Shown here: positions 34,369 through 47,006 of the stretch, one piece after another | How the letters are laid out: each line of letters opens with the position of its first letter | Position numbering within the stretch: the first letter of the stretch is position 1 | Origin: Myrica gale | Taxonomy: Eukaryota > Streptophyta > Magnoliopsida > Fagales > Myricaceae | DNA length: 64,000 nt | Direction of reading: 5' to 3' | Assembly: GCA_963930655.1 (NCBI GenBank) | Contig: OZ005609.1 | Location: forward strand, 9,406,501-9,470,500 | Notes under the pieces: model-generated | What the model saw: only the letters and a program-made list of their open reading frames with translations | What the model was told of the DNA's origin: nothing | Database searches by the model: none | Made by a program: the position numbers and the translations under genes

Positions 34369-37300
34369 TCAGTCCCTGCCTGTTGAAGAGTGTCTTGGCG
34401 CACCCGGCGGTGGTGTTGGCCTCGGGAAGTTAAAGGTGCATTGTGAGCCTCCAAAGTTGGGAGCCTCCACATAGGGGCTCTAGCACGTCCAATTGGCAAG
34501 AAGAGTTGTGGGGGCAATAAGAGGAAGATAATTAAGTGACAGTCAGAAAAAAGCAAAGATGTACAAAAAGGGATTTTATCTCGGGCATCTTGCAAATTAG
34601 CACTATGTCTTTTGTAAATGTGTTTGTTCAGTCATAATCTTCCATATTCAACAAGATTTTCAATGTGTTTGGGATTGGCAATCACTAGAGTTTTCGATAA
34701 ACAAAGACCTCTCAGATGCATCCCCTGGTATTGGAGAGTGGAAAAACTATTCCATGAACTTCTGATGAAAAATCCATAGTTTTTCTAGAGGTACTATAAT
34801 TTAGTCCAGTTTGGAACTTATACCTGTAAATGTAGAATTGATTCAAAAAGTTAAAGGAATGGGAAAAAAAGTTACCTGTGATGCATATGCGGAATAAGAT
34901 GGCTCTTCAGGATTCGAAGATTGTGGTGATGTACTAGGAGAAGAAGCATCGCAGCTTGTCTCAGTTCCATTCAATTTATGTACCGTACTATTTAGCATCG
35001 GATCACTCTCATTCCCGTTGACTGATTTAACCCTCTAAATTTATCCCACAATATCTGTTAGCCATCTGATGAGGGAATTATCATACTAATCACACGAATA
35101 TGAGGAAAAGGCACCAAGAAAATATACCTGAAAGATTCTGCCAAGAGTTTTCAATCCCTTTGCTCTTGCCCGGAGCTCCTCTTTCTTGGCATTGTTGTCG
35201 TGAAGAACCTAAGTAATATATACATTAAAAAACAAACTTCAACCAATTTCTGCATCAGAGCCAACAGCTGAAAATAACAACAGAGTATAAAACCCACCAT
35301 CTGACAAACACGGGAAAGAGTAGCTTCAATGTCAGCCACATTAAGCTTCCACAACGAATCAATCATCACTTTTTTATGCGATTGCATGTATTCTTCGAGT
35401 TCTTCTTCAGTGTAGTTTCCTTCTGCATTCAGTTGCTTTTTCATGTCCTCCTGTAGTTGGATCAAAGCAATTGCACCTAGAGCCACCAGCAAGAAAAACC
35501 AATTAATCATAATATACGAATATTTTTTAAGGTCGTCCACCATAGAAAAAACCACACAAGAGAGAGAAGAGAACGAAAGCACAGGCACACAGCTCATCCA
35601 CACAGAGCAACCCGTATAAATTCTACCTTGCACTCACAGAGCTATCAATGCATTGTGACAAAGCCCAGATCAAGGGTTTCAAGGACAATGATAAATCATA
35701 ACCAAATAACTATCATAAGATGACGGAAAGCTACTCTATTGGTTCAACTATGGCCTGAAGGATCAAGTCCAAGGATACATTTCAAGAGGCCACTACGAAA
35801 TAGAAAGATATGGCTATGGATAAAAGCTAGCAATATAAACCAACCTGTTGCAGCTGTTACTTGGGACTTAATGAAATGCCCTTTGTTTCTAAACCATTCT
35901 GCAATAAACGGCACACCCAAATATATTGCCTTCTTCCCTAGCTCTTTAGCAGCCTGCCTTGCATATATATAGCCAATTGTATTCAACATATCAACACCGT
36001 AAGCTGTAGAAACCAAATGAAATGAATCAGAAAGAGCCCTCTGCAATGTGACACTAACGATTATAAAGAAAAATGTACTAGTATCAAATAATAAGGACAA
36101 ATGCCAAAATACTCAAATTGCACCGAAAATGTCCAGAAATTGATCTTGTCTATGCACTCTATGCTGTCGCATGAATGGCATGCTGATGTTAAAAGCTTGC
36201 CAGAAAGAACATCCTTTCAAATACAACCAACAGGCCAACAATCCAGCATACTTTGACTTATCCATCAACTAACCCATTATACACATAACTCACTGACACT
36301 AAAATACCTGTAACTGTCTTCATAAGGTCAGTTTTTATGTCTGTGGATATTAATAATGAAAGGGGCATCTGGCTTTAGTCAACTGATTAAATTCACCACC
36401 ATACCTAGTTGGCTTGCAATTTGTTAAACTGGCACTAAGAACATCAGCTCTAAAATGCCAGCAGTTACACTAACAAAGCCACCAAAAGAATAAAAGGCAA
36501 GGATTACCAGCATTTGACAGCCTTGTCACTTCAGCTTCAGCATGTCTGTTAAACTCCTCTTTGTTTCCTTGCACATACTGGTTGAGTCGATCTTTCAGTA
36601 TCTGTGCAAGTTTTTCTTCTCTTTCCTTCTGAACAATCTATTGAAACAGGGAATTTGCAAAAAAATAAAATCCAAATGGAAACAGTGAGTTTCATCTCTA
36701 ACCCGGATGAGAATAACTTGATCATGCAATTTTTGTGGTTTCCCCAACCCCCGGCTGCAGGAGAGGGGGAAGGGAGGGGGGTACATATTCACACATCACA
36801 CCGGACATGAACCCGAGGCCTCACCCGCCACCTCCATAATAGTGCAGGAGATGACATGGGGTTCCTCACCACTTTAAATGTGTGATTTGAATAAATGCCA
36901 GATAAGCATAACTGAAAAATCAAATTCTGAAGAAAGAGCAAAATTGTCATTAAGAAAAACAAAAATGGAAGAAAAGAATATTCATGCCACCACTCTAATA
37001 GAGTTCCATTGGTCTACGAAATGACGTAGGCGTGCAAAAGCATCCATCTCCATGATGTAACATGATCACCTTCATGGAGCATAAATAATAAGATGGATCA
37101 TGAACTTAACACAAATTTAACCATGCATTTTACCCATATTACTGACTAAGAACCACTAGTTTTAAAAGTGATGAAGCAAATGTGTCTGGCAACAGTTTTC
37201 AGAAGTAGTTTCCAAAACCATTTTACACAATTTCACAAAAATGTCCTTGAATAGTTCTATCACTTTACAGAATTGTCCTCACAATCAAATAATCTGCCAC

Positions 37301-40300
37301 GACATGGGGGCACCTCTGCAGAGAAGCTCCACCCCGACGACCTTCCCCTGCGAGGTCACCATCAGGGAGATCTCCCAGCGTCACTGGGGGTCCGTGGGAA
37401 GGGGGGATCTCCCCCCATGCAAAGTTTAAAAAATGAACTAATTTCCTAAATTTCCATAATGGGTCAAGTATTTGCTAACAAATGCTATTTATACTAATTG
37501 AAGCAAGAAGACCTCTAAACGACTAACAGCTCAAGGCCCAAAGTCTAGCAGCCCACAAGAACTTAACTCTATGCACACAGTTACATTACATCTAGCCAGG
37601 AGATCTACCCCGTGCAATCTCACCGGGGAGCTATCTCCCCCACCACGATGTCACCGGGAAGATATCTCTTGCGAGGCAAGGTCACGGTGAAGAACTCTCC
37701 CACGTGATTTCGTCGTGCAAGCTGCCATGGGAGGGAGCATTTCCCCCGACGACTGCGTCATGCTGGGGAGGAGACCCACAGTATCTCATCCCTCCCACAG
37801 ATCTTGCTTCGTTTTCTTTTTTAGTTTTAAGTTTTAAGTCTTCAAATTTTTTTAAAAATGAATTAGAAGTAATAGTATAATTATCTAAAAATAGCAATTT
37901 AGAAAAATGCTACAGTTCAGAACTTAAAAATGGTTTTCAAAACCAGCTGCTAAACACGCTCAAACTATGTCACTGTTACAAGTGTGCAAACTCCCTTTCC
38001 CTTCTTTTTGTTCAATCATTTTCACTTCCATTGCTATTAAAAGCCCCACTTAATATGTACCTAAAACAGTAACAAGACCCTAGGAACAGGCACAAAAAAT
38101 AAGTACACGAGGTCCAGTTCATTGCAAAATGATCTAATTGTTGTGGCATTGTCAATTCAAACCTTCATTTTTTCTTGCAACTTTTTAGCATCAAATTGTT
38201 CCCCTTCAGTAAATATGTCTAGTGAAGCCATTGATGCCATCGCAAGCTGGCCTATGTATTCCTCAAAAAGCTCACTGCCAAAAAGCATGGCAAAGATAGC
38301 TGCAGGATCAATAATTGCATCCCTGCAATGAGAGAGAAACATTTAATTTATCAGAGAAGGAATATTAACTTTTGACAGCAATTTTATTAGAATTGACGTA
38401 CATAATATGAGGAGACAGACACGCTATCACTCTCAAAATCATCTATTCATAAATCAAGAACAAGAAACTAACGTTGAGATTCCTGATTTCCCATATGTGT
38501 CATATGCTTGTCGTTGACTTGGATCACTCAATACTTGGTAAGCTTCACCCAAAACCTGAATCCAAATGATTGAAGAATATACGGAACATTACTGATGTTT
38601 TGGAACCAAATGAGACTAGAAGCAGCATGGCAAGTAGCATCATTCCTAAAGTTTCATATTGTAAAATGCCAATCCTAATGTTTTTAAGACAATCAAACTG
38701 GTAGGTACCTCGCTTACCACCACAAATCTGTCCGTGCAATTGACCATATAAAGTTGTTATCTTCTTATACCAACATTGGTGCAAAATTACGACATCAGTG
38801 GCACTAAGGGACCAGGCACAGTAAAGCATCCATGCCATTTTTTTTTTTGCTTCCGGTCCACATGATCATGGTACGAAAAGGAACACATTTGTTGATCATC
38901 TCCTGTGCCAAGTAGAACAACATTCCTAAGGAGCAGACATGTTGGGAATTACTTGTTTATGAACACCTTTAGAGTTTAGGAGGTTGCTCCATCATAAATT
39001 TACATAAGAATCAATTAGGTCCCTAGAAGACTCGTTGGCTTAACAGTCCCAGGACCATGGTTGAGATCTGTAGCAGCATCACTCTACATAAGCATCATGG
39101 TCTTGATTCCAAATCTTCAAATGCCACTCCACAGTAGGAAACATCCACATTGGAATACCTAAAAGTGGACGGTACTTTACCGATGACAGTTTGAAATGCC
39201 TGGAGGATTTAGGTTGTACTGGTGCACTCTTGTTTGGATTACATCATATGAGACAAGGGAGTATTTTGCATCCGTTTCACAAGCCAAGAAAATTGAGTGT
39301 GTGCTTCAGCTTATGATGTGCAATCCTATTTGGATAAAATTTTTCATTTATTCTTTAAACTGTAAGGCTGGGCATCTTCTAACGCACAACGGTCCCAGAA
39401 ATAACGAAGGAATAATATATTGATAACCATTTCGGTAATGCCAAAATCCTCTTTAAAAGGAGTTTCAGAAATATTCAACAGTTTAACTTGACTAAGAAAA
39501 AAGTCTAAATGATTGAAACCAAAACTTAAGCAGTGGTGAATATTTTACTTTAGTTTTACAATTTACACATTTTTGAAAGATTACAAGCAACTTACAGGTT
39601 CACACAGAAGTATGTACCTTACCTGGCTCTTCAAACTTCAGAAAGGTAGGAGCAAGGGGGTTACCCAAGCCACTGGACAGGCATGCAAAACTTTAGGAGA
39701 CTTTTTCTATCTTTTTTTGTTTGGAGTAACCCCAGCAATAAAATAATGATGATCATGATGCTAGTGAAGATAATCAAGGACTCCTAAACCCGCGTCCTTA
39801 ACTACCATCTAGTAGGGAAGAATCACAAACTTATGCAAAAATAGCTTTGTATTAGCATACATCAGTCACTCAATACTGGGGTGAAGCCGGAATGAGGAAT
39901 TTTGGGGGGTAGAACTACAATATTGTATTTTTTGGAGGGTCCTTCTAAATAATAATAATAACCTATATTGAAAAAAATTTCCCTAAGTTTTGCCCCCCCC
40001 CCCCAATTAAAAAAAGAAAAGAAAAAAAAGGCCTACCCTTGGCTTTGACCCTGCTTTAACGGCTCTTTGCTTGTTTGTGAGTTAATTGTTTCTTTTGTTT
40101 TAGTTTAGAAAATTAGGCTCTTGATTTCAACAGTTGAGCTAGTATTTTTTGCTGGCTAAAATGCTAGTAGGTTGGTTCCATGCCCAGATCAGTTTGTTTT
40201 CATACTAAAGCATGTTTTACACACTACGCTTATCATTGGAAACAAGATTGAGCTAATAATTTACAATGGTTTGTAAAACCATGACATATTTAATACCATA

Positions 40301-41635
40301 CTGTTAATGTCCAAGTGCCACATGGCACTTTTTCTCGGTTTATTACATCAATAAGATTTTTTTTTTGGGTAATTCATCAATAAAAAATTATTCAAAATAA
40401 ACTGTTAAAGTTTCCCCCTCTTACATAAAATATTCCGATAGTCAGACAATTCGTGCGGTTTAGATTTACGGCATTTTATTGAAGAAATGGAATTTCAAGA
40501 CCCACCTCCCTCCTCTCTCCCAAGCCCCAATCTGAATAAATCAGTAGCAAATATAATAAAGATCGATATGGATTTGTTTGATATGAAGGGAGGTGGGGAA
40601 AAGAAACAATGGCTGAAGACTATCTGTTTGTTCAGGAGAGTCATCAAGATATTCTTGTAGTAGGTTGGTGACCCGATGTGAAATGCATAGAGAAGGGGCT
40701 CTAATTGTGATCAGAGAAAAAAGTTCGCACTCAATTGTTTATAAATGATATGATACAACTAAATTCCCCCAAATAAAATAAAGAACTTGCTGTGAGAGCC
40801 GAATGAATCAATTGGAAGTAGAAATATTACTAATGGACACTAGTCTGTCAGCACAATAGCTTTTCTTTCCCAGTAATCCATGGAACACATCTTACTTTAA
40901 GCATTTGTGGCAAAATATGATATCAAATAAGCGAAAAGGAAAATCTAACCTGAAAATTTTGTGCTGCAAGAGGATCGTTTGGGTTTTTATCTGGATGTAC
41001 CTGCCGTGCCTGCAAAAAAAGAAAAGAAAAATGATCCACAAGAGCTACATAATTCCACCCATTTCGGGCTAGTGGTCTTGAACATAGTCAAGACTCGGAT
41101 AATCCAGACATGAAACCAAAAAACAAAAAAGGCATATTTACAGATTAAGCTGGTTTAACAAAAAAACAAAAAGTTTCGCGACTCTAATACATTCACAGTT
41201 TCGGCCAAATTGATGAAAGTTCCCTTGTCACGATATATAACTGCTTCTTTTGAGAAGTCAACTCTGAGGGGCAAAAAAAATTGAGGGCGTTAATCGATCC
41301 ATCGCCAGTTAAAGGTTATAATTAGGGGCTTATCTCCCTCGAACACGGTATCAATAGGACAATCTGAGACATCCCAAAATCTATCAGAGCATTAAGGATT
41401 CTGGCCAGCAAAGATATCGTAATTTCCCACACAAAACCGACCTAAAACTTCCATTTGCAGGTCATTTGACACAACCCACGATCAAGAAAATCGAGATTAC
41501 GACAGCACCAAAATGCTAAACACTAGATTAAAGAAGATCTGCGTTCACCTTAATGTAATAAGCTTTCTTGATTTCCGCCTCAGTAGCTGTGGGGCTGACT
41601 CCAAGCACGTCGTAGTATTCCGTCTCCTTCACCAT
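34369..41635 (-). CDS. DnaJ/Hsp40 protein with DnaJ-X domain, J10-like
   Basis: Type III (class C) J-protein that would stimulate Hsp70 ATPase. Exons in coding order: 41635-41549, 41009-40950, 38555-38473, 38322-38163, 36637-36508, 36003-35845, 35476-35298, 35208-35128, 35034-34876, 34479-34369. They sum to 1209 nt (402 aa) and all junctions are GT/AG in phase. The J domain is residues 1 to about 70, starting [12 protein letters not shown]. The HPD catalytic loop is at residues 34-36 in the tiny second exon. The DnaJ-X domain follows (about 90-330), including [12 protein letters not shown] and [14 protein letters not shown] Ser/Thr-rich and Pro-rich tail ends it ([11 protein letters not shown]). 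There is no Gly/Phe or zinc-finger domain. It matches Arabidopsis J10 (At1g76700) in length and order as remembered. Introns are long (2.4 kb for intron 2). Confidence 0.93.
37177..37964. mobile_element. Foldback-like element in DnaJ intron 4
   Basis: The left end (aatgtgtctggcaacagttttc) pairs imperfectly with the right end, whose reverse complement reads gagcgtgtttagcagctggttttg. Both arms include a block reading ttccaaaaccatttt or its complement. The interior contains two GC-rich stretches (about 37290-37430 and 37590-37800) rich in gagatct and caccgggg motifs. No transposase is seen. The boundaries are approximate, and the surrounding exons are unaffected. Confidence 0.45.
40345..40383. 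mobile_element. Possible minimal retroposon tail in DnaJ intron 2
   Basis: catcaataa occurs at 40346-40354 and again at 40375-40383, separated by 20 bp that contain a run of ten T. This resembles the footprints at 28083 and 57917, but the repeat is only 9 bp, so chance is possible. Confidence 0.35.
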
Positions 41636-41639
41636 CTCA

Positions 41640-42495
41640 AACTTTCCTTTTCCGGTCCGATCAATATTTGTGGTTAAGAGAACTCGAGCCAAATTCCGCC
41701 GTCGTCCTCCGGGCTGGAAGACAATAAGATTCACTTCCTAGAAGAAATCGAGTCCAGAGTCCAGAGATAAAAATTATTGGAGAGCGACCGAAACAGCACG
41801 GGGAAAGATAATTATTTTATTATTTTTCTCAATCGGCAATATTATTCATTCGCACTGGGAGACCTTCTCCTTTTCTTTTTTGAGTAAGCAATTCGAAAAA
41901 TACAAATTAGATTTTTTTTTTTCAAAGTCTTCGTGAACAAAATCTAATTACGGGATTAAATGATTCTTTAGGGGCCAGGAAAAATAAACGACAGTTTCCA
42001 AAAACCCATAGTCGACACTCGACAATCGACATGGCACTAAAATACAAGTAACAGAGTTTTCGTAAATACGGACGTGGAAAAAGAAAACGGGACGGATAAA
42101 GAAATCCTCCTGTCCTGTCAAGAAGTGGCGTAGGCCGTTAGGGACGGCGTTACTCTACGCGCAACTTTTGGAGCTGGAACGACCTGGGACTCATTCCGTT
42201 GACTCTGGACTTCCTCAAGTCCCCCACTGTACCTTCCCACTTGATGTGACAGCAAGTGCCGCGTGTTTCAAAATTTATTAGTTAAATGTTATTGAGGGAA
42301 TGGTTCAACTACAAACTCGAGGTAAATCTGAGGGATTAATTTTATAATTTTAAAAGTTCATAAATTTATTCGATAAAGTTGTATATTACAGAGATTAATT
42401 TAGTATTATTTATCTATAAATCTAATTTTGATTTTTCTGAGTCAGCCTGCCGCACGACTGAAATTTTTGAAATGGAAATTGGATCTATGTAACAT
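41640..42495. other. Upstream region of the DnaJ gene
   Basis: It should contain the DnaJ promoter and 5' leader. No gene and no clear TATA box were recognised. The section around 42100-42250 is less AT-rich than its surroundings. Confidence 0.35.
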
Positions 42496-42497
42496 TA

Positions 42498-42680
42498 AGG
42501 GTGCGTTTGCACCACAATATTTTTTTACCAAATTACAATAAAATATTATAATATAATTTCTCTTTTCTATAAAAAATTATAAAAAATATAAAAAAAATTA
42601 TCTTTCTCTTCATTTTTTTACTAAATCCAATATCAACACAAAACCCAATACCAAAAAATTTTCAACACAAACACAACCTA
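42498..42680. mobile_element. AT-rich MITE, diverged copy 3 of the local family
   Basis: It starts gggtgcgtttgcaccaca and ends caaacacaacct, so the ends are weakly inverted. The interior shares the aataaaatattataatataat and tctctt...aaaaatataaaaa blocks with the units at 1514 and 5034, but is more diverged. Confidence 0.5.
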
Positions 42681-42991
42681 AATTATGGGGGTGGACGAGA
42701 TATATATATATATATATAAAGTCTACAAATTAAGTTGGTCCAAACTCAAACAAAATGAAAGTAAAATTCATTTATTTACCTTTATTTCACCAACATTCTT
42801 TTTACTCATCCAACATAAAAAAACGAGATTCTGCATTTGTTAATAGGACTGCGCTTCACTAGATGAGCAAATATAAATAAAGTAAGAAGTGCTTTGTTTC
42901 AATATGGAATGTATTTAGAGTACTAATAAAATCGAAATGACAGTTTTTTTTATTAGTGATCGGTTGTCTACGAAATTTTCCTAATAAATAA

Positions 42992-44058
42992 ATAAATTAT
43001 GGAAAACTTACACTTTTTCACCCCCGACTATGGGTAATCGCACTTTGCACCTCATATTATTAATTTCGTGACATTTAACCCTCCAACTACCATTGACTGA
43101 CATTTCGCACCCCGCAGTCTGCTTTTCCGTCAATTTGAACAAAAATCAATACACATGACACGCACGTGCGACTGATCACCTTTTTCTCCCCTCTTTACCC
43201 TTCACAGGCTTTACACTTTTCGCCCCCGACTATGAGGTCACTCGCACTTTGCACCCCATATTATTGATTTCGTAACATTTAATCCTTCAACTAATGCTGG
43301 CCCACATTCTGCACCCTACCGTCTACTTTTCTATCATTTTGAACCGAAATCATTGCACGTGCATCTCACCCCATTTTCTCTCCCTATTTTACCTCTCATA
43401 TTGAGACTGAAATTACTGTGCTACCCTTTTAACTGCATCTCGCTCTTGCTCTGCTCTTCCTCTACAGAGTATATTCTCATCCATTCTTTCGTCCCCTACC
43501 CTAAGAAAGAGCAGTGAAGCCTATGCATGTTGTTCGTCTTCCCCAAACTCCCACTTCAAGTTATGTCCTCTTCGTCATGAAGGTGAGGGGTCTCTCTCTC
43601 TCTCTCTCTAAATGCATACGTAAACGCGTGGATATTTTGTAGCATTGGTTTGTGAACGTATATTTGTTGATTTATCAATATGATGAGTAAAATGGGGTGA
43701 GACACGTGTTTGTCACGTACAATAATTTCTGTTCAAAATGACAGAAAAATAGATGACGGGGTGCAAAATGCAAGTGACCCCATAGTCGGGGGCGAGAACT
43801 GTAATTTTCCCTTCACTTCCTTTGTAAAGGGGTAGTCCAGTCATTTCAATGCCAATATGAGGGGTAAAAAGTGGGTAGTCGCACGTGCGTGTCACGTGTA
43901 CTGATTTCCGTTCAAATTGTCGGTAAAACAGACGGCGTGGTGCGAAATGTCAGTCAATCGTAGTTTGAGGGCTAAATGTCACGAAATCAATAATATGGGG
44001 TGCAAAGTGCGAGTACCCCATAGTCGGGGGCTAAAAGTGTAATTTTCCCATAAATTAT
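42992..44058. mobile_element. MULE-like foldback element with perfect 9-bp target duplication
   Basis: The element spans 43001-44049 and is flanked by ataaattat at 42992-43000 and 44050-44058. Nine bases is the usual MULE duplication length. The inverted repeats run more than 180 bp from the ends. Matching blocks include cccccgactatggg / cccatagtcggggg, gcacctcatattatt / aataatatggggtgc, and the cgcacgtgcga region. There is no transposase. A second element of the same kind sits inside it (43206-43808). Confidence 0.85.
43198..43816. mobile_element. Related foldback element nested inside the 43001-44049 element
   Basis: The inner unit 43206-43808 has its own inverted repeats of the same family (cgcccccgactatgaggtca on the left; its complement near 43780 on the right). 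It is flanked by an 8-bp direct repeat cccttcac (43198-43205 and 43809-43816). The outer arms resume on both sides of it. Its unique centre (about 43430-43680) includes a (tc)n microsatellite and no recognisable gene piece. Confidence 0.7.
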
Positions 44059-44597
44059 ACAAATTCAAATGGAGGACGATCTTTGAAATAAAAATAAAAT
44101 AAAAAATACTTTTTTATGTAGACAAGCACAAGAGAAATATAAAATGTTATATTGACAAAATTATTAAGAAATAAACTTCACTTTTAACCCTAACTAATCA
44201 CTCAAAATGTTATTTGATGATTTGAACTACAAATTTTATAATATAGCGTCCAAATTATCAAAATACATTCATATTTCCTCCATCATAAGATCTAACGGTT
44301 AATCATGTGGCTTATTTTTTTTTGTACTTTTAAACCTTTGAATTTTATGAAATGGAACATTGTTAGTTTAAGAGTTAAAGTGACAGGTAAATGATATTTG
44401 AATGATTGTTTGAGGGATTGCGGTGATGATTGTTATTTATTGAAAGACTTGAATTATGTTGGAATTTTAGGAAGGATCTCAAAATTTTGGGAGTCTCAAA
44501 TATTTGACTTAATAAAATAACTTTTAAAATAATCTTTATTTTTATTAAATCATATATTTTTATCAAAATAAACCTAAAAGTTCACTCAAATCATCTA

Positions 44598-44966
44598 AAA
44601 TTGGGTGTGAATTTGGCACATGACCATGAATTTCAAAAAGTGATTTTGGAGGGAGATTATGCGACTGTTATAAAGGCTATTAATAGTTGGTCACATACTG
44701 TGGATTGGAGTATTGCTTCGTCTGTAAAGGAAATTTATGAAGACTGTTGTCGATTGCTTAGTTGGAAGGCAGTTCATGTCTCTAGAGATGGAAATGATTT
44801 ACTGCATCACCTTGCTCGTTGGGCCGCGCCGAAGTCTCACTTGGTACGCAATCCCAGCAGTTGTGAACTTTTGTTTAATCTTTCTTGATTGTATGCTGGT
44901 ACTAACTCACCCTAGCCGTTTGTATTGGTTTTGATATGTTTTTAATAAAGGAGGTTTTGATAAAAA
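44598..44966 (+). mobile_element. 5'-truncated LINE 3' end with RNase H-like domain
   Basis: A 95-codon frame (44601-44888) has the RVT_3/RNase H-like signature found at the C-terminus of many plant LINEs. It has ILEGD near residue 16, W-S-I in the middle, and HVSRDGNDLLHHLARWA near residue 58. A short AT-rich tail with aataaa and an A-rich end follows. Everything upstream is missing. Free-standing RNase H-like genes exist in plants, but the abrupt start and A-rich tail favour a LINE stub. Confidence 0.65.
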
Positions 44967-44999
44967 TAAAAACAAATATTGTGGATTCGATTAGCTAAA

Positions 45000-46980
45000 T
45001 AATTCTACTTCTTTTGCCCTCTAACATATATGTATCATATTTTCTCTTCTTCAAATTAATATATATATATATATATATATTGAGTTTATCGTAAAAATAT
45101 AAAAAATTATTATACATGATTTTTCTACCTGTGATATTTCTTTTCTATACTATCAATATTTTTGTTTCTTCGACTTTTTGAATTCCCCAAGTGCAAACGA
45201 TTCTTTAGGGTCACTCTTACAACAAAGTTAGACTTGCATGTCATATGTGGCTTGAGATGATTATACGGCTCTAGGTTTACCGTAGCGTTTAACCCAATTC
45301 GTGCGGCTATTGGACCATATTTGTCTTAACTTAGTATATGTGAACGGGTACCCGAATTTCCCTCATTACCTTAAAAAAGAAAATCATTGATCTCAAAAAA
45401 TTTTATTGTAGCTAAATGCAAGATCAAGTCCCATGCCTCTACCAAGCCGATATAAGGGTTATCGATAATTATTTTTGTAATCTATATAGTCATCTAAATA
45501 AAAATTTTGTTAAATATATAAAGCTTCCCATGAAGAGAAATTATTGTTATTATTCCAAAGTTACACCATCTGATTCTTAGTCATTTTATAATTTGCATCC
45601 TAAATTATCAAGAATAACATATTACACCACAAACTAACATTAAATCTACACTTTTACACTATAATTTTAAATCTCATCGTTGAACTTAATAAAAAACATG
45701 AGACACATCACACATGGCACAACATAATTTAGGATCCGTTTGTTTGTTTGTAAAATAAATTTTGTAATTTATTTTACTTGTTTTTAAGTATTTGGCAAGC
45801 ACCTGAAAATAAGGTCAAAATAAAAGGTTTTCAAGTTAACGGTAAAAGTTCTATTATTTTCCAGAAAACAAACTAAGCTCAAATTTTAGTAAAATAATTT
45901 TGTTTGGAACATTATAGTATGCCCTATATCTATGGGCAAAAATCTCTCTCAAGTTTCAAAATATTTTATTCATATTTAAAAAATAATCAATTCTTTCATT
46001 CCGTTTTATTTGGCCGTTAAATTGAAATAAAAATGACTAAAATGTCACTCAAAGACAAAATTATTAAAAATACTAAATTTTTTATTAAAAAAATAAAAAA
46101 CGAAAATAAAAATAAAAAGTATATATTTTTTTAAAAAATTGAATTTGAAAGTTGCATATGATAATTTTATATTTTTCTCTTTTTCGGGCCACTTGAACAT
46201 TTCTCCTTTAGTTAGCTAACAACAATTGAACTGAGATCACTTTTATGGCAAAAGTATAACTCAATGACCTTCACTTTGAAATCAGTATCTTAGGGACTAA
46301 AATATTAAAATTTTGAGAAAAATTTCATGGCATAGACTAGCTTACGATTGGCGTTGAGATGATATCTAAAATTCGGGTAAGCATCATTCCGTCTGTTGGC
46401 TAACGACAATAGGACGATGAAATTGATTTGTCTTAAACACTTACCTCAGGAACCTGACCGTTGAAATCGATATTAGAGAAACTAAAATGTCAAAAGTGTA
46501 AATACTTTGACCTGTACAATAATTAAGTTTTTTTAAAATGTAAATACATAAATTAATAAGCGTGTCAATTATAAAAAAATAGTTTCTTAAAAATATTTTA
46601 AAGAAAAAGATTCTTTAAAAAAATAATTTCTTAAAAATGTTTTAAAGAAAAAGATTTTTTTTTTTAAATTTTTTTAATAAATTTTTTTAATAAATTTTTT
46701 TAATAAATTTTTTTAATAAATTTTTTTAATAAATTTTTTTACTTAAAATAATAATTTTACAAACAAAGAAAGTACCCTCTGTGTAAAGTAAGCTTTAAAC
46801 ATATTAATTATAGGAGAAATTTCCACAAGCGGTGAAAATGACAGATCATATCCGAAGTCGAGATTTCAATTTCTTGGTACAGTATTACTTAGTCCCTAAA
46901 GTCTAACCAGACACGGAGGGGTATAAAAATTGCAGGGACTTCTACTGGAGCTGCGAGTGACTGAGAAGGATACTGGTCGG
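45000..46980. other. AT-rich spacer upstream of the NAD carrier gene
   Basis: No gene recognised. It contains a (ta)n microsatellite at about 45058-45080 and imperfect direct repeats around gttagctaacaacaat (46213) and gttggctaacgacaat (46397). The final ~150 bp before 47007 should hold the carrier gene's promoter and leader. Confidence 0.4.
46666..46740. repeat. 13-bp tandem repeat array
   Basis: About six near-perfect copies of taataaatttttt in a row, in otherwise AT-rich DNA about 270 bp upstream of the carrier gene's start codon. Confidence 0.85.
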
Positions 46981-47006
46981 GCCGGGCAACAGAAAGTAAA
47001 CTAATC

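Noticed and set aside
36700..36860. Additional SINE in DnaJ intron 4 (GGTTCATGTCC on the minus strand looks like a B box)
   Set aside because: No convincing A box, A-tail or target duplication could be found.
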